This document shows positions 6,852-15,115 of a stretch of 17,990 bases of DNA, one piece after another (within the stretch, counting starts at the first letter, position 1; each line of letters opens with the position of its first letter). This DNA is from JAZSQT01 sp045538075 (GTDB taxonomy: Bacteria > Chrysiogenota > Deferribacteres > Deferribacterales > Mucispirillaceae). A model generated the notes under the pieces. It made no database searches, had not been told where the DNA came from, and saw only the letters and a list, made by a program, of their open reading frames with translations. Location: NCBI GenBank assembly GCA_045538075.1, contig JAZSQT010000147.1, positions 1 to 17,990 of the forward strand, read 5' to 3'. Both the position numbers and the translations under genes were made by a program.

Positions 6852-8948
6852 TTATATAATCCATTCATCAGTAAAATCACGAGAAATATCAATTTCTGCA
6901 GTGCTATAAAGGGGTGCTTTTTCTACAATAGTATCACCACGCTTTAATCTTAAACATAAACATAGATTTTTCCAAAGTCTCCAGTCGTCTTTAATTGTAA
7001 TTGCTGCTTCAAATATGGCTCCAATAGCATATTTTACACCTTTTGTTTTAGAATTTTCTTCTAATGCAATTTTGTAAACTTCTGAAGATGAACCAGTTTC
7101 AGATAATATTTCTATTTCTAATACTAATCCATTTGATTCCCTAAAATCTGTGTCTATAGCTATATAAACATTCTTATTATCAAATCCATAATATAATTTT
7201 TTTAAATCTCCACCACCAGCATGCATTGAACCAGCATCTGCTTTTAAATCAAATATACCACCACTTTGCCATTCGTAAAAATCAGTTATTATGCCGTCAA
7301 TAACTGGTGATATAAAATCTACAGGTTTTCTGATTATACCAGTTCTTGCTGATTGTTTAATTGGTCTAAATAATTCTGGTGGCACTTCTTGTTTTAACAA
7401 TCTTCTAATATTGATAAGGTGGGTTCTAAATAACCTATCAAATACGTCAGATTGTGCTGAAAAATGGTCATCTCCAAACCACCAAAACCAATCACTACCT
7501 TCTGCAGCATGAAGTTCTTTATATACTTTTTCTTTAGTCTCATCATCTACAGTATCAATATATTTCATCATTACTCTACGAGTTCGTGAAAGCATTTCCC
7601 AAGCTCTATTTTTTTCTTCATGACCAATCCATATTCTAAAATTGCCCATAATCCAAGAGCCTGCAACTATATTTGATAACATCTCTTCTGGAACATCATT
7701 ATTATCTGCAGCATCAGAAAAACTTTGAGTAACTATCCAATCAGTATTACCGATAGCATTATATAACGCTTTGAAAAAGTGAAAGCCATTGTTACGATAA
7801 TATTCCCAAGCATTTTCACCATCTAAAATAACACTAACATGAGGATTAAAGTCAACTGAATCATAAATTCTTCTTAATTGACCCATAAAATCATTGACGG
7901 CATCTTGCTCGTTCCAAGATGAATAAGTAAATCCAATTAAGTCAGAAAGTTCTTTATCTCTAAAAAATATATTAATTTTGTTACCGTAATGATGTTGAAA
8001 ATGCCTTTTATATAAAATATGACGATTGTTTTTATCTTTCATATTTAAGTGAAGGCTATTTCCTAATACTTCTTCATCAGAAGCAATCCACCTAACACCA
8101 GCTTGAGCATATTTTATAGCTGTTTTTTGGCTAATGCTACCTTCTGCAGGCCACATTCCTTTTGCACGCATACCAAAACGATTTTCAAACTCTTTTAACC
8201 CTTCGTATAAATGCCAATCAGCATCTGGATTAAAATCACTATCTACATCTGGCATAGGCATATCAAAACAAGACTCTTTTGCAGAACCAATATCAGTTAA
8301 TAATGGTAAAATAGGGTGAAAATAAGGAGTGCAAGATATTTCTGCTTTCCCATTATCAGATAATCTTTTATGAATATCTATTATTTTTTCTACCCATTTA
8401 CAAGTGTTATCAAGAAGATGTTTTTTCTCATCTTCACTAAAATTTGAGCCTTTTTCTATTAAATATTTTATATGAGGATCTTCTTGCCTAATATATTCAC
8501 CACACCAAGAAATAATATACAATACTTCAAGGTCTAAAAGTTCTTGGTCGCTAAAAATAGATTTATCTCCAGATGCACCTGCTTGAATATCGTATAATTC
8601 TGAATATCTTTTTAGTGGTCTAATCATATTATGAGGATTAGCCATAAAACATTGATTTGCTACAGATTTTCTTTCGTCTGCATTTAATGTTTTAACTTCT
8701 TTTCTTAATTCTGACAAAAATACATCTGGAACATCATTTTTAGTATAATCATCAAGCTGTATCAATAATGATGGCACGTAATTAAAGACAACTTTAATGT
8801 TATGGGCTTCTTCTACATGCCTTGCCATTTCATAATAATCCTTAAGGGCATGAAGATAAACCCAAGGCATATGGTAAGACCCATCGCTATCATCTTTGTA
8901 GTAAGGTTGATGTTGGTGCCATAATATTGTAAGATACAGCTTTTTCAT
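6852..8948 (-). CDS. GH57 amylopullulanase-like hydrolase with C-terminal beta-sandwich
   Basis: This 698-residue protein belongs to the GH57 group containing amylopullulanase-type enzymes. It opens with LTILWHQHQPYY (HQHQP at 11-15). The likely nucleophile is Glu269 in GMWPAEGSIS and the likely acid/base Asp376 in VILDGENAWEYY. A helical region follows with SDWFWWFGDDH. Residues about 565-698 begin ISPVIDGIITDFYEW and continue with beta strands (YYGFDNKNVYIAIDTDF), resembling the CBM9/DOMON-like C-terminal domain often attached to this group. No signal peptide is present, unlike secreted pullulanases, so cytoplasmic glycogen debranching or hydrolysis is more likely. The gene starts four bases after the nucleotidyltransferase fusion with only a weak ribosome site, suggesting translational coupling. 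Substrate specificity is inferred. Confidence 0.85.
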   Translation of the reverse strand: MKKLYLTILWHQHQPYYKDDSDGSYHMPWVYLHALKDYYEMARHVEEAHNIKVVFNYVPSLLIQLDDYTKNDVPDVFLSELRKEVKTLNADERKSVANQCFMANPHNMIRPLKRYSELYDIQAGASGDKSIFSDQELLDLEVLYIISWCGEYIRQEDPHIKYLIEKGSNFSEDEKKHLLDNTCKWVEKIIDIHKRLSDNGKAEISCTPYFHPILPLLTDIGSAKESCFDMPMPDVDSDFNPDADWHLYEGLKEFENRFGMRAKGMWPAEGSISQKTAIKYAQAGVRWIASDEEVLGNSLHLNMKDKNNRHILYKRHFQHHYGNKINIFFRDKELSDLIGFTYSSWNEQDAVNDFMGQLRRIYDSVDFNPHVSVILDGENAWEYYRNNGFHFFKALYNAIGNTDWIVTQSFSDAADNNDVPEEMLSNIVAGSWIMGNFRIWIGHEEKNRAWEMLSRTRRVMMKYIDTVDDETKEKVYKELHAAEGSDWFWWFGDDHFSAQSDVFDRLFRTHLINIRRLLKQEVPPELFRPIKQSARTGIIRKPVDFISPVIDGIITDFYEWQSGGIFDLKADAGSMHAGGGDLKKLYYGFDNKNVYIAIDTDFRESNGLVLEIEILSETGSSSEVYKIALEENSKTKGVKYAIGAIFEAAITIKDDWRLWKNLCLCLRLKRGDTIVEKAPLYSTAEIDISRDFTDEWII

Positions 8949-8952
8949 AATG

Positions 8953-11448
8953 CTATTCGTGTTCTCCTATCCACCCATTGATTTTATCAATATATTCTTT
9001 GTGAAGTCTGTCGCAAGCAGATTGGGTTTTGCCCTCAATATATAAATGAACATTTGCAGAATATTGGTCTGGAACCATATGAACCCAACCGTCATTAAAT
9101 ATAATTTTAATACCATCAATAAATGAAGCCTCTCCATCACGAGCTTCTTCACTCATTTTTCTCATTAAATATCCTTTTACTTCTACTGGACAGTTAATAA
9201 CAGAATGGTTGAATTTATATTCTGGAATTTCTTTTACTATTTCAGAAAGAGATTTGCCTATCTTATTAACCATTTCTACTATTTTTAAAGTGGCAAACAT
9301 TGCATCTGGATTAGTAGAATGTTCTATAAACCTAAAATATTCACCAATAGTTCCCATAAAATAGAAATCTCTTAAAAACTGGCTTTTTATTCCAGTAAGT
9401 TTACCATGAACTAACTCAACATTTTGTAATTTGCCCTCAAGACAAGTTGGAGCAAAAGCCGGAAGATAAGCCTTGACTTTTTTGCCAACAGTTTTGTCTA
9501 TTAATAAAAGCATTAATACTAATAACTTGTCTCCAGTTAATAATTCGCCTTTATCATCTATAACTGCAAGCCTTTCTCCAGATGGATAGATTATAAACCC
9601 AGCATCTGCGTTTAGTATTTTAACTATACCTGAAACTTGATTAAATGTTCCCTCAAGCTGATGTTGTTGACGAGAAAGTTTTGTTTCATCATGGTTTGCA
9701 TTTAATATTACTGCATCAATTCCTACTTTATTGAGTATATCAGGAATAATATTATCTGTAACGCCATTAAATAAATCTATTACAATCTTAGATGCTTTAG
9801 CTCTAACACTAACAGTATCAAGATTTTTAAGAAAACCTTCTTTATAATATTCTCTAACCATTTGTTTTTCTGATATATCACCAATATCAGTATGAGTAAC
9901 TCTACGGAAATTTTCACGGAAGAAAGTTCTCTCAAGATTTTTTTCAACTCCAGAGTCTATATTGTCTCCAGATTCATCAAAAAATAAAATTTCAGTATGA
10001 GTAGGGTCGCTTGGTGATTGACGAAAATGAACACCACCAACTTCTCCAAATGTTGAAAGTTTATAACGCATAGCAGGTAACGCTTCAGTATGTAAATCTA
10101 TTGCATTTATACCAGTAGAAAGTAAACCACCTAAAAAAGAACGTTTCAACATTCTTGAAGCCCTATGATAATCTCTTGATGTTAAAATTCTTGAAGTTCT
10201 AGGCAACATACTACCAAAAGCAGCACCTAACTTTGCTGCCATTTCAGAAGATAATTCAACATTAGTTCTTGCAGAAACTTTACCACCCTCAAATATAGAA
10301 TTTTTCCATTTATCGCCCCAAATAAGATTTGACGATATAATAGAACCTTCTTCAATTTGTTTGTCTGGCCAAACCATAATATCTTTTTCAAATACTACAC
10401 TTTTGCCTACAGTAGTATTTTCTGCAATAATTGCACCACTTTCACATTTAACTTTATTGCCTATAAGAACGTTATCACAGAAAACAGCATTTTTTATTGT
10501 GCTTTTTTCTCCTATTTTAACATTATCCCATAAAATAGACCTTTCTATAAGCGTTTCTTCACCAATAATGCAACCATTACCTAAGCAACAGTCAGAAAGA
10601 GTAGCATTTTCTCCAATAACGCAATTATCGCCTATAACAACAAGGCCATTAACTTTAACAGAATTATCTATTTTTACATTTTTGCCACTATAAAGTATGC
10701 CAGTTGGATATTCTTTTTTATCGCCAGCTATAGGCAATTTAACTTGACCTTCAGCAATTTCAAGCAAAGATGTTCTATAAGAATCTGGATTACCTACATC
10801 TCTCCAGTAGCCTTTTGCGTTATAACCATAAATAGGCGTTCCTGTAGCCATAATACTTGGAAATAAATCTTTTGAAAAATCAAAAGGTTTATTTTCTGGT
10901 ATATATTTTAGGACTTCTGGTTCAAATACGTATATACCAGTATTGATAGTATCGCTAAAAACTTCACCCCAACCAGGTTTTTCTAAGAATCTTAAGATTT
11001 TGCCGTCTGCATCAGTTATTACTACGCCAAATTGTAATGGGTCGCTAACTGATGTTAAAGTTATTGTAGCTTTTGAATTTTTTGCTTCGTGGTAGCCTAT
11101 AATCTCTGGTATATTGAAATCTGTAACAAGGTCACCACTAACAACTATAAATCTTTCGTCAAGAAATGATTCTGCTTTTTTTACTGCTCCAGCAGTGCCG
11201 TAATCATCATCTGGAACGAAATAATGGAGTTTTACTCCAAGAGATGAACCATCTCCAAAATAATTTTTAATTACGTCAGGCTTAAAATATAATAAAACTG
11301 CAATTTCTGTAATTCCTGCATTTTTTAATGATGTCATTATATATTCCATCATTGGTTTATTAAAAACTGGTATCATTGGTTTTGGGACACTTGTTGTAAG
11401 TGGTTGAATTCTTGTGCCGAAGCCTCCGGCCATAACTACAGCTTTCAT
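8953..11448 (-). CDS. Sugar-1-phosphate nucleotidyltransferase / left-handed beta-helix / phosphomannomutase-like fusion
   Basis: This 831-residue protein has three parts. Residues 1-235 are a sugar-phosphate nucleotidyltransferase with AGGFGTRIQPLT at 7-18, VPKPM at 21-25, SGDLVTD at 104-110 and GYWRDVGNPDSY at 213-224. Residues about 250-390 carry hexapeptide repeats of a left-handed beta-helix. Residues about 415-831 resemble phosphomannomutase/phosphoglucomutase. In cyanobacteria and other phyla such fusions are called mannose-1-phosphate guanylyltransferases. The mutase part looks inactive: the phosphoserine loop is GGVHFRQSPSD (Ser478 may align), the metal loop normally DGDADR reads YPSGER at 621-626, and the phosphate-binding RPSGTEP loop reads VPDQYSA. 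In an operon without glgC, the N-terminal domain might make the glucosyl donor, but GDP-mannose is equally possible. The start has GAGGG, 51 bases after the receiver gene. Confidence 0.87.
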   Translation of the reverse strand: MKAVVMAGGFGTRIQPLTTSVPKPMIPVFNKPMMEYIMTSLKNAGITEIAVLLYFKPDVIKNYFGDGSSLGVKLHYFVPDDDYGTAGAVKKAESFLDERFIVVSGDLVTDFNIPEIIGYHEAKNSKATITLTSVSDPLQFGVVITDADGKILRFLEKPGWGEVFSDTINTGIYVFEPEVLKYIPENKPFDFSKDLFPSIMATGTPIYGYNAKGYWRDVGNPDSYRTSLLEIAEGQVKLPIAGDKKEYPTGILYSGKNVKIDNSVKVNGLVVIGDNCVIGENATLSDCCLGNGCIIGEETLIERSILWDNVKIGEKSTIKNAVFCDNVLIGNKVKCESGAIIAENTTVGKSVVFEKDIMVWPDKQIEEGSIISSNLIWGDKWKNSIFEGGKVSARTNVELSSEMAAKLGAAFGSMLPRTSRILTSRDYHRASRMLKRSFLGGLLSTGINAIDLHTEALPAMRYKLSTFGEVGGVHFRQSPSDPTHTEILFFDESGDNIDSGVEKNLERTFFRENFRRVTHTDIGDISEKQMVREYYKEGFLKNLDTVSVRAKASKIVIDLFNGVTDNIIPDILNKVGIDAVILNANHDETKLSRQQHQLEGTFNQVSGIVKILNADAGFIIYPSGERLAVIDDKGELLTGDKLLVLMLLLIDKTVGKKVKAYLPAFAPTCLEGKLQNVELVHGKLTGIKSQFLRDFYFMGTIGEYFRFIEHSTNPDAMFATLKIVEMVNKIGKSLSEIVKEIPEYKFNHSVINCPVEVKGYLMRKMSEEARDGEASFIDGIKIIFNDGWVHMVPDQYSANVHLYIEGKTQSACDRLHKEYIDKINGWIGEHE

Positions 11449-11499
11449 ATATTGCCCTCGTAATATATTTTATTTGATATTCATTATTAAATTGTTAAA

Positions 11500-11862
11500 T
11501 TAGCCATTTTTAGCTAATACTTTCTTAACTTCATCTTTAAGTGATTCTAAATCTTGAGATTTTACCCAATATCCATCTGCTGACCATGTAGAAACATCAT
11601 CTTGATAAGCAGAATAAGCAGTGGCAAGCATTGTTTTAACATCTTTATATTCTTTTGTAACTCTTTGAAGAATATCTATACCACTTTCACCTTTTAATTT
11701 GATGTCAAGAAGGCATAAATCAATTTTCTCTTTAGATAGAATATTGAAACATTCCTCAGAATTTGAAGCCTCAAAGACATTGTATCCAGCATCTTTAAGT
11801 TCTGTAGAAAAAAGAAAACGGATTTCAGCTTCATCATCAACGATTAATATAGTATGAGCCAT
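11500..11862 (-). CDS. Stand-alone response-regulator receiver domain
   Basis: This 120-residue protein is a single CheY-like receiver with no output domain. The acidic pair is Asp9-Asp10 (LIVDDE), the phosphoacceptor Asp53 (LLDIKLKG), the switch residue Thr81 (LATAY), with Tyr83 nearby, and the conserved Lys101 (YWVKS). It should relay phosphorylation by protein contact rather than DNA binding; no histidine kinase is encoded nearby. It is the first gene of the glucan operon, with a perfect AAGGAGG site at 11868-11874 five bases before the ATG, and a 51-base gap to the next gene. Its place suggests that glucan metabolism is tied to a phosphorelay, but the partner is unknown. Confidence 0.9.
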   Translation of the reverse strand: MAHTILIVDDEAEIRFLFSTELKDAGYNVFEASNSEECFNILSKEKIDLCLLDIKLKGESGIDILQRVTKEYKDVKTMLATAYSAYQDDVSTWSADGYWVKSQDLESLKDEVKKVLAKNG

Positions 11863-11895
11863 AAATACCTCCTTAAAAATATAATCTTATGTCTT

Positions 11896-11904
11896 AGTAT
11901 AGCA
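11896..11904 (-). promoter_or_regulatory. Candidate extended -10 promoter of the glucan operon
   Basis: On the minus strand TGC-TATACT forms an extended -10 element (TGn plus a 5/6 match to TATAAT). No convincing -35 lies 16-18 bases upstream, which extended -10 promoters can tolerate. Transcription would start near 11889, giving a leader of about 27 bases that contains the strong AAGGAGG site. It is the best candidate in the 180-base gap between rpe and the receiver gene; the rest of that gap is AT-rich with nothing else I can name. Confidence 0.42.
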
Positions 11905-12042
11905 AATATTATCTAATAAAGCTATTAAAAAAATACAATTTTAATATTAAATGGAATATATACATCTATATATAATAAAATGCTTACGTTACAATATGTT
12001 ATAGAAAATATTAGTTTGAATTTTAGTGTAAAAAAATTGTAT

Positions 12043-12690
12043 TTATTTTAAAGATTTTAAAAAATCTATAGGCTCTTTGTAATTTTCTGCACAAAAAATA
12101 AAATTTCCAGCAACGAGGCAGTTGGCACCATTTTCTACTAATTTTTTTGCCGTATTACTGTTTACTCCACCGTCAACTTGAATTATTAAGTTTTTATTTA
12201 AAGTTTCTGCCATTTTTTTTAGTTTATTTACTTTATCAAAAGAAGTTTCTATTAATTTTTGAGCTGGAAAACCAGGGTTAACAGACATGATTAAAACTAA
12301 ATCAAGAAACGGTAAAATTTCTTCAAGAATAGATACTGGAGTAGAAGGGTTGATAGATACACCAGCCTTTAAACCTTTGCTTTTAATGTATGATATAGTT
12401 CTATGATGGTGAATATCTGCTTCGTAATGTATCGTAATAATATTTGAACCAGCATCAATAAAGTCATCTATTAATAATGATGGATTTTTAATCATTAAAT
12501 GGGTATCAAAAGGCAGTGAAGTATGTTTTCTTAATGCTTTAATTACTGGAGCACCAAAGGTGATATTTGGAACGAAATTGCCGTCCATAATATCAAGATG
12601 AATCCAGTCAGCACCTGCGTTATCAAGGGCTTTGATTTCTTTTTCAAGATTTGAAAAATCTGCACTTAAAATAGATGGTGAAACAATCAT
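12043..12690 (-). CDS. rpe: Ribulose-phosphate 3-epimerase
   Basis: This 215-residue TIM-barrel enzyme interconverts ribulose-5-phosphate and xylulose-5-phosphate in the pentose phosphate pathway. It has the normal family length. Active-site residues are visible: Ser7 (SPSILSADF), His31 and Asp33 (IHLDIMDG), His64 (DTHLMI), MSVNPGF at 135-141 and the second catalytic Asp173 (QVDGGV). The phosphate-binding stretch usually read as GFGGQ is GFPAQ here, a mild deviation. The start is preceded by a GATGAGG site about nine bases upstream. It lies upstream of the receiver gene on the same strand but 180 bases away with a promoter-like element between, so it is probably transcribed separately. Confidence 0.96.
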   Translation of the reverse strand: MIVSPSILSADFSNLEKEIKALDNAGADWIHLDIMDGNFVPNITFGAPVIKALRKHTSLPFDTHLMIKNPSLLIDDFIDAGSNIITIHYEADIHHHRTISYIKSKGLKAGVSINPSTPVSILEEILPFLDLVLIMSVNPGFPAQKLIETSFDKVNKLKKMAETLNKNLIIQVDGGVNSNTAKKLVENGANCLVAGNFIFCAENYKEPIDFLKSLK

Positions 12691-12713
12691 AATAAAAACC
12701 TCATCAATACCTA

Positions 12714-12719
12714 ATTATA
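12714..12719 (-). promoter_or_regulatory. Candidate -10 box for rpe
   Basis: The minus strand has a perfect TATAAT here, placing a start near 12707 and a leader of about 17 bases that keeps the GATGAGG ribosome site. The upstream -35 is poor (TAGTCA at 19 bases spacing). The 107-base divergent spacer to the transglycosylase gene is very AT-rich, so a chance match is possible. Confidence 0.33.
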
Positions 12720-12815
12720 ATAAATTTTAAAATAAATATGACTAAATATCAAGAAGTAAGGAATTTTCTTTTTTACATTTGATAAAAACTTTTAATTATG
12801 TTAGATTTGTATGTA

Positions 12816-13826
12816 ATGATAAAATTATTGCTTAATACAACCATTATTCTTTTATCTATTTTCTTATTTATTAGCGATAGTTATGCTGATAATAAGTTTT
12901 TGCAAGACAAAAAAGTTTTGCAGTTTATTGACGCTTTTTCAAAAAAACATAAAATAAATAAAAAAAGATTAATTAATTATTTTAAAGAAGCAAAATTTCA
13001 ACAAAGTTCAATTGATTTAATGAATCGTCAAGTAGAATCTCTTGATTGGCAAACTTATAAAGAAAAAGTCCTTTCTAAAGAAAAAACAATAGACGGTGTT
13101 GCTTTTTATAAAAAATATAGAAAAACTTTAAGAAATGCTCAAAAACGATATGGTGTTCCAACATATATTATTGTTGCTATTATTGGTATTGAAACAAATT
13201 ATGGAAAAATACAAATGCGATATAGGGCCTTTGATGCCCTTGCTACATTAGCTTTTTTTTATCCACGAAGAGGAGAATATTTTAAGAAAGAATTAGAAGC
13301 ATTAATTCTTTATTCATTAAAAACTAAAACTAACCCATTTTCTTTTAAAAGTTCTTTTGCAGGTGCTATAGGTATTCCCCAATTTATGCCATCAAATATA
13401 TCTAAATATGGCGTTGATGGAAATGGTGATAAAAAAGTTGATATTGTTAATAATATGAGTGATGCAATATATAGTGTTGGTAATTATTTAAGAAAACATG
13501 GTTGGAAAAAAGGTGAGCCGGTAGCAGTCAAAGTTAGAGTTAAAAATAATAGGTATAAAAATATATTAAAAGTCTCTCCATGTAGTCAAAAAAAATCTAA
13601 TGTTAAAACATTAAGAAAATATGGTGTAGCTTTTCCTTTATGGTTTAATAGTAAACTTGTAGCGTCTTTGTATCAAGTTGATATTAAAAACGGTAAAAGG
13701 GAGTTTCATGTAATATTTAATAATTTCTGCACTATAGGAAAATATAATAATAGTGCAAAATATATATTAGCTGTCAATTATTTAGGAAATAGGGTAGGTT
13801 ATAGAGTAGGGGCAGTTCGTCGCTAA
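12816..13826 (+). CDS. mltB: MltB-type lytic murein transglycosylase, periplasmic
   Basis: The protein cleaves peptidoglycan glycan strands with formation of anhydro-muropeptides. From an upstream in-frame ATG at 12798 it would be 342 residues; I prefer the ATG at 12816 (336 residues) because it gives a cleaner signal peptide (MIKLLLNTT, a hydrophobic core, then SYA-DNK). Neither start has a good ribosome site. In 342-residue numbering the catalytic Glu is 132 (GIETNYGK), followed by the family motifs ATLAFFYPRRGEYF and SFAGAIGIPQFMPS (186-199). A calcium-loop-like DGNGDKKVD at 207-215 corresponds to the EF-hand-like site of E. coli Slt35. No lipobox cysteine is present, so it is probably soluble in the periplasm rather than lipid-anchored. 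It diverges from rpe and stands alone. Confidence 0.9.
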   Translation: MIKLLLNTTIILLSIFLFISDSYADNKFLQDKKVLQFIDAFSKKHKINKKRLINYFKEAKFQQSSIDLMNRQVESLDWQTYKEKVLSKEKTIDGVAFYKKYRKTLRNAQKRYGVPTYIIVAIIGIETNYGKIQMRYRAFDALATLAFFYPRRGEYFKKELEALILYSLKTKTNPFSFKSSFAGAIGIPQFMPSNISKYGVDGNGDKKVDIVNNMSDAIYSVGNYLRKHGWKKGEPVAVKVRVKNNRYKNILKVSPCSQKKSNVKTLRKYGVAFPLWFNSKLVASLYQVDIKNGKREFHVIFNNFCTIGKYNNSAKYILAVNYLGNRVGYRVGAVRR

Positions 13827-13960
13827 ATCTAAAAAAAATAACTCTTCTTAAAATTAATCATATTAATCTAAAATAAAGTAATAGTAAAAAAATATAAAAT
13901 AGTGTAATATGCAACCTTAATAATTTTATATTATATTAAATTAATGGGGTAACATATAGT

Positions 13961-15115
13961 ATGTTGAAAAAATATCTTTTAACTCCGGGCCCTACTGCTG
14001 TTCCTGAACAAGCATTACTTGATATGGCTCGTCCAATTATTCATCATAGAACACCTGCATTTTCTCAAATATTTGCTGATTGTAGGCAGGGGCTTAAAAA
14101 AGTCTTTAAAACGAATGAAGAAGTTTTAATATTGTTAGGTAGTGGCACTTCTGCAATGGACGCTTCTGTTTCTAATACTCTTAATAAAGGTGATAAAGCA
14201 CTCGTTATTAATGGAGGAAAATTTGGCGAACGTTGGGTGAAAATCTGTAAAGCATACGATGTTGATGTATATACAATAGATGTTGAATGGGGAAAGTCAG
14301 TAAATCCAAAAGATATAAAAGATTTTCTTGATAAAAACCCAGATACTAAAGCAGTTTTTATTCAAGGTAGTGAAACTTCAACTACAGTATATCACCCAAT
14401 AGAAGAGGTAGCAAAAATAACTAAGGACTTAAAAGATACGATTCTCGTTGTTGATGGTATAACTTCCTTAGGTGTCCACGATACAAAAATGGACGAATGG
14501 GGGATAGATATTCTTTTAACTGGCTCCCAAAAAGCCTTTATGTTGCCTCCAGGTCTTGCTTTTATTGCTTTAAGTAAAAAAGCATGGGGATTAGTAGAAA
14601 AATCTACTCAAAGTAAATTTTACCTTGATTTAAAAGTAGAGTTAAAAAATCAGCTTAAAAATACTACTGCTTGGACTGCTGGAGTTAGTCTTGTTATCGG
14701 TTTAAAATCAATTCTTGATATGATGTTAAATGAGGGAATAGATAGTATCTTTGCTCGCCATAGTATAAACGCTGAAGCTACAAGAGCTGCAGCAAAGGCG
14801 TTAGGTATGAGACTTTTAGCAGAAGATTATCCATCAAATGCTGCTACTGGTTGTTTTTTGCCAGAAGGTATAGACGGTAAAGCCTTTGTAAAATATCTTC
14901 GTGATAAATGTGGCGTTGCTTTAGCAGGTGGTCAAGATAAATTAGAAGGAAAAATTTTAAGGATTTCCCATTTAGGTTACCACGATACTTTTGATACCAT
15001 TACAGCAATTAGTGCTATTGAAATGGGGCTAAAGAAATTTGGAGCAAAAGTAGAATTAGGCAAAGGTGTTGCAGCAGCACAAGAAATATTGATTAAAAGA
15101 ATGGCAGAAATTTAA
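13961..15115 (+). CDS. Class V aminotransferase (alanine/serine-glyoxylate type)
   Basis: This 384-residue PLP enzyme of fold type I starts with the family signature LLTPGPTAVP and has IIHHRTPAF at 26-34. It shows the phosphate-contacting SGTSAM at 61-66, Asp165 (VVDG) near the PLP ring nitrogen, the Schiff-base Lys191 in TGSQKAFMLPPG, and LRISHLGY near the C terminus. Relatives act as alanine-glyoxylate or serine-glyoxylate (serine-pyruvate) aminotransferases and in some anaerobes sit beside serA, suggesting a role in serine formation; here no serA follows. The start is supported by the signature at residue 6, although the ribosome site (GGGG about 13 bases upstream) is weak. Its TAA shares one base with the hisZ ATG, so the two are translationally coupled. 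Confidence 0.92.
   Translation: MLKKYLLTPGPTAVPEQALLDMARPIIHHRTPAFSQIFADCRQGLKKVFKTNEEVLILLGSGTSAMDASVSNTLNKGDKALVINGGKFGERWVKICKAYDVDVYTIDVEWGKSVNPKDIKDFLDKNPDTKAVFIQGSETSTTVYHPIEEVAKITKDLKDTILVVDGITSLGVHDTKMDEWGIDILLTGSQKAFMLPPGLAFIALSKKAWGLVEKSTQSKFYLDLKVELKNQLKNTTAWTAGVSLVIGLKSILDMMLNEGIDSIFARHSINAEATRAAAKALGMRLLAEDYPSNAATGCFLPEGIDGKAFVKYLRDKCGVALAGGQDKLEGKILRISHLGYHDTFDTITAISAIEMGLKKFGAKVELGKGVAAAQEILIKRMAEI

Noticed and set aside
10361..10693. 110-residue open frame on the plus strand
   Set aside because: It is antisense to the left-handed beta-helix; the hexapeptide repeats keep the opposite frame open. No ribosome site or recognisable protein.
11931..12044. 12-base inverted repeat (AAATACAATTTT at 11931-11942 and its complement at 12033-12044) in the rpe/receiver gap
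   Set aside because: In such AT-rich sequence a match of this length is not surprising; no target duplication or gene lies between the arms.
12043..12690. Loss of function in rpe because GFGGQ reads GFPAQ
   Set aside because: All catalytic His/Asp residues are intact and the length is normal; the change alone does not indicate inactivity.
13827..13960. Promoter for the aminotransferase-hisZ-purA run
   Set aside because: Several TATAAA/TATATT strings occur, but none has an acceptable -35 at 16-18 bases; the region is too AT-rich to choose.
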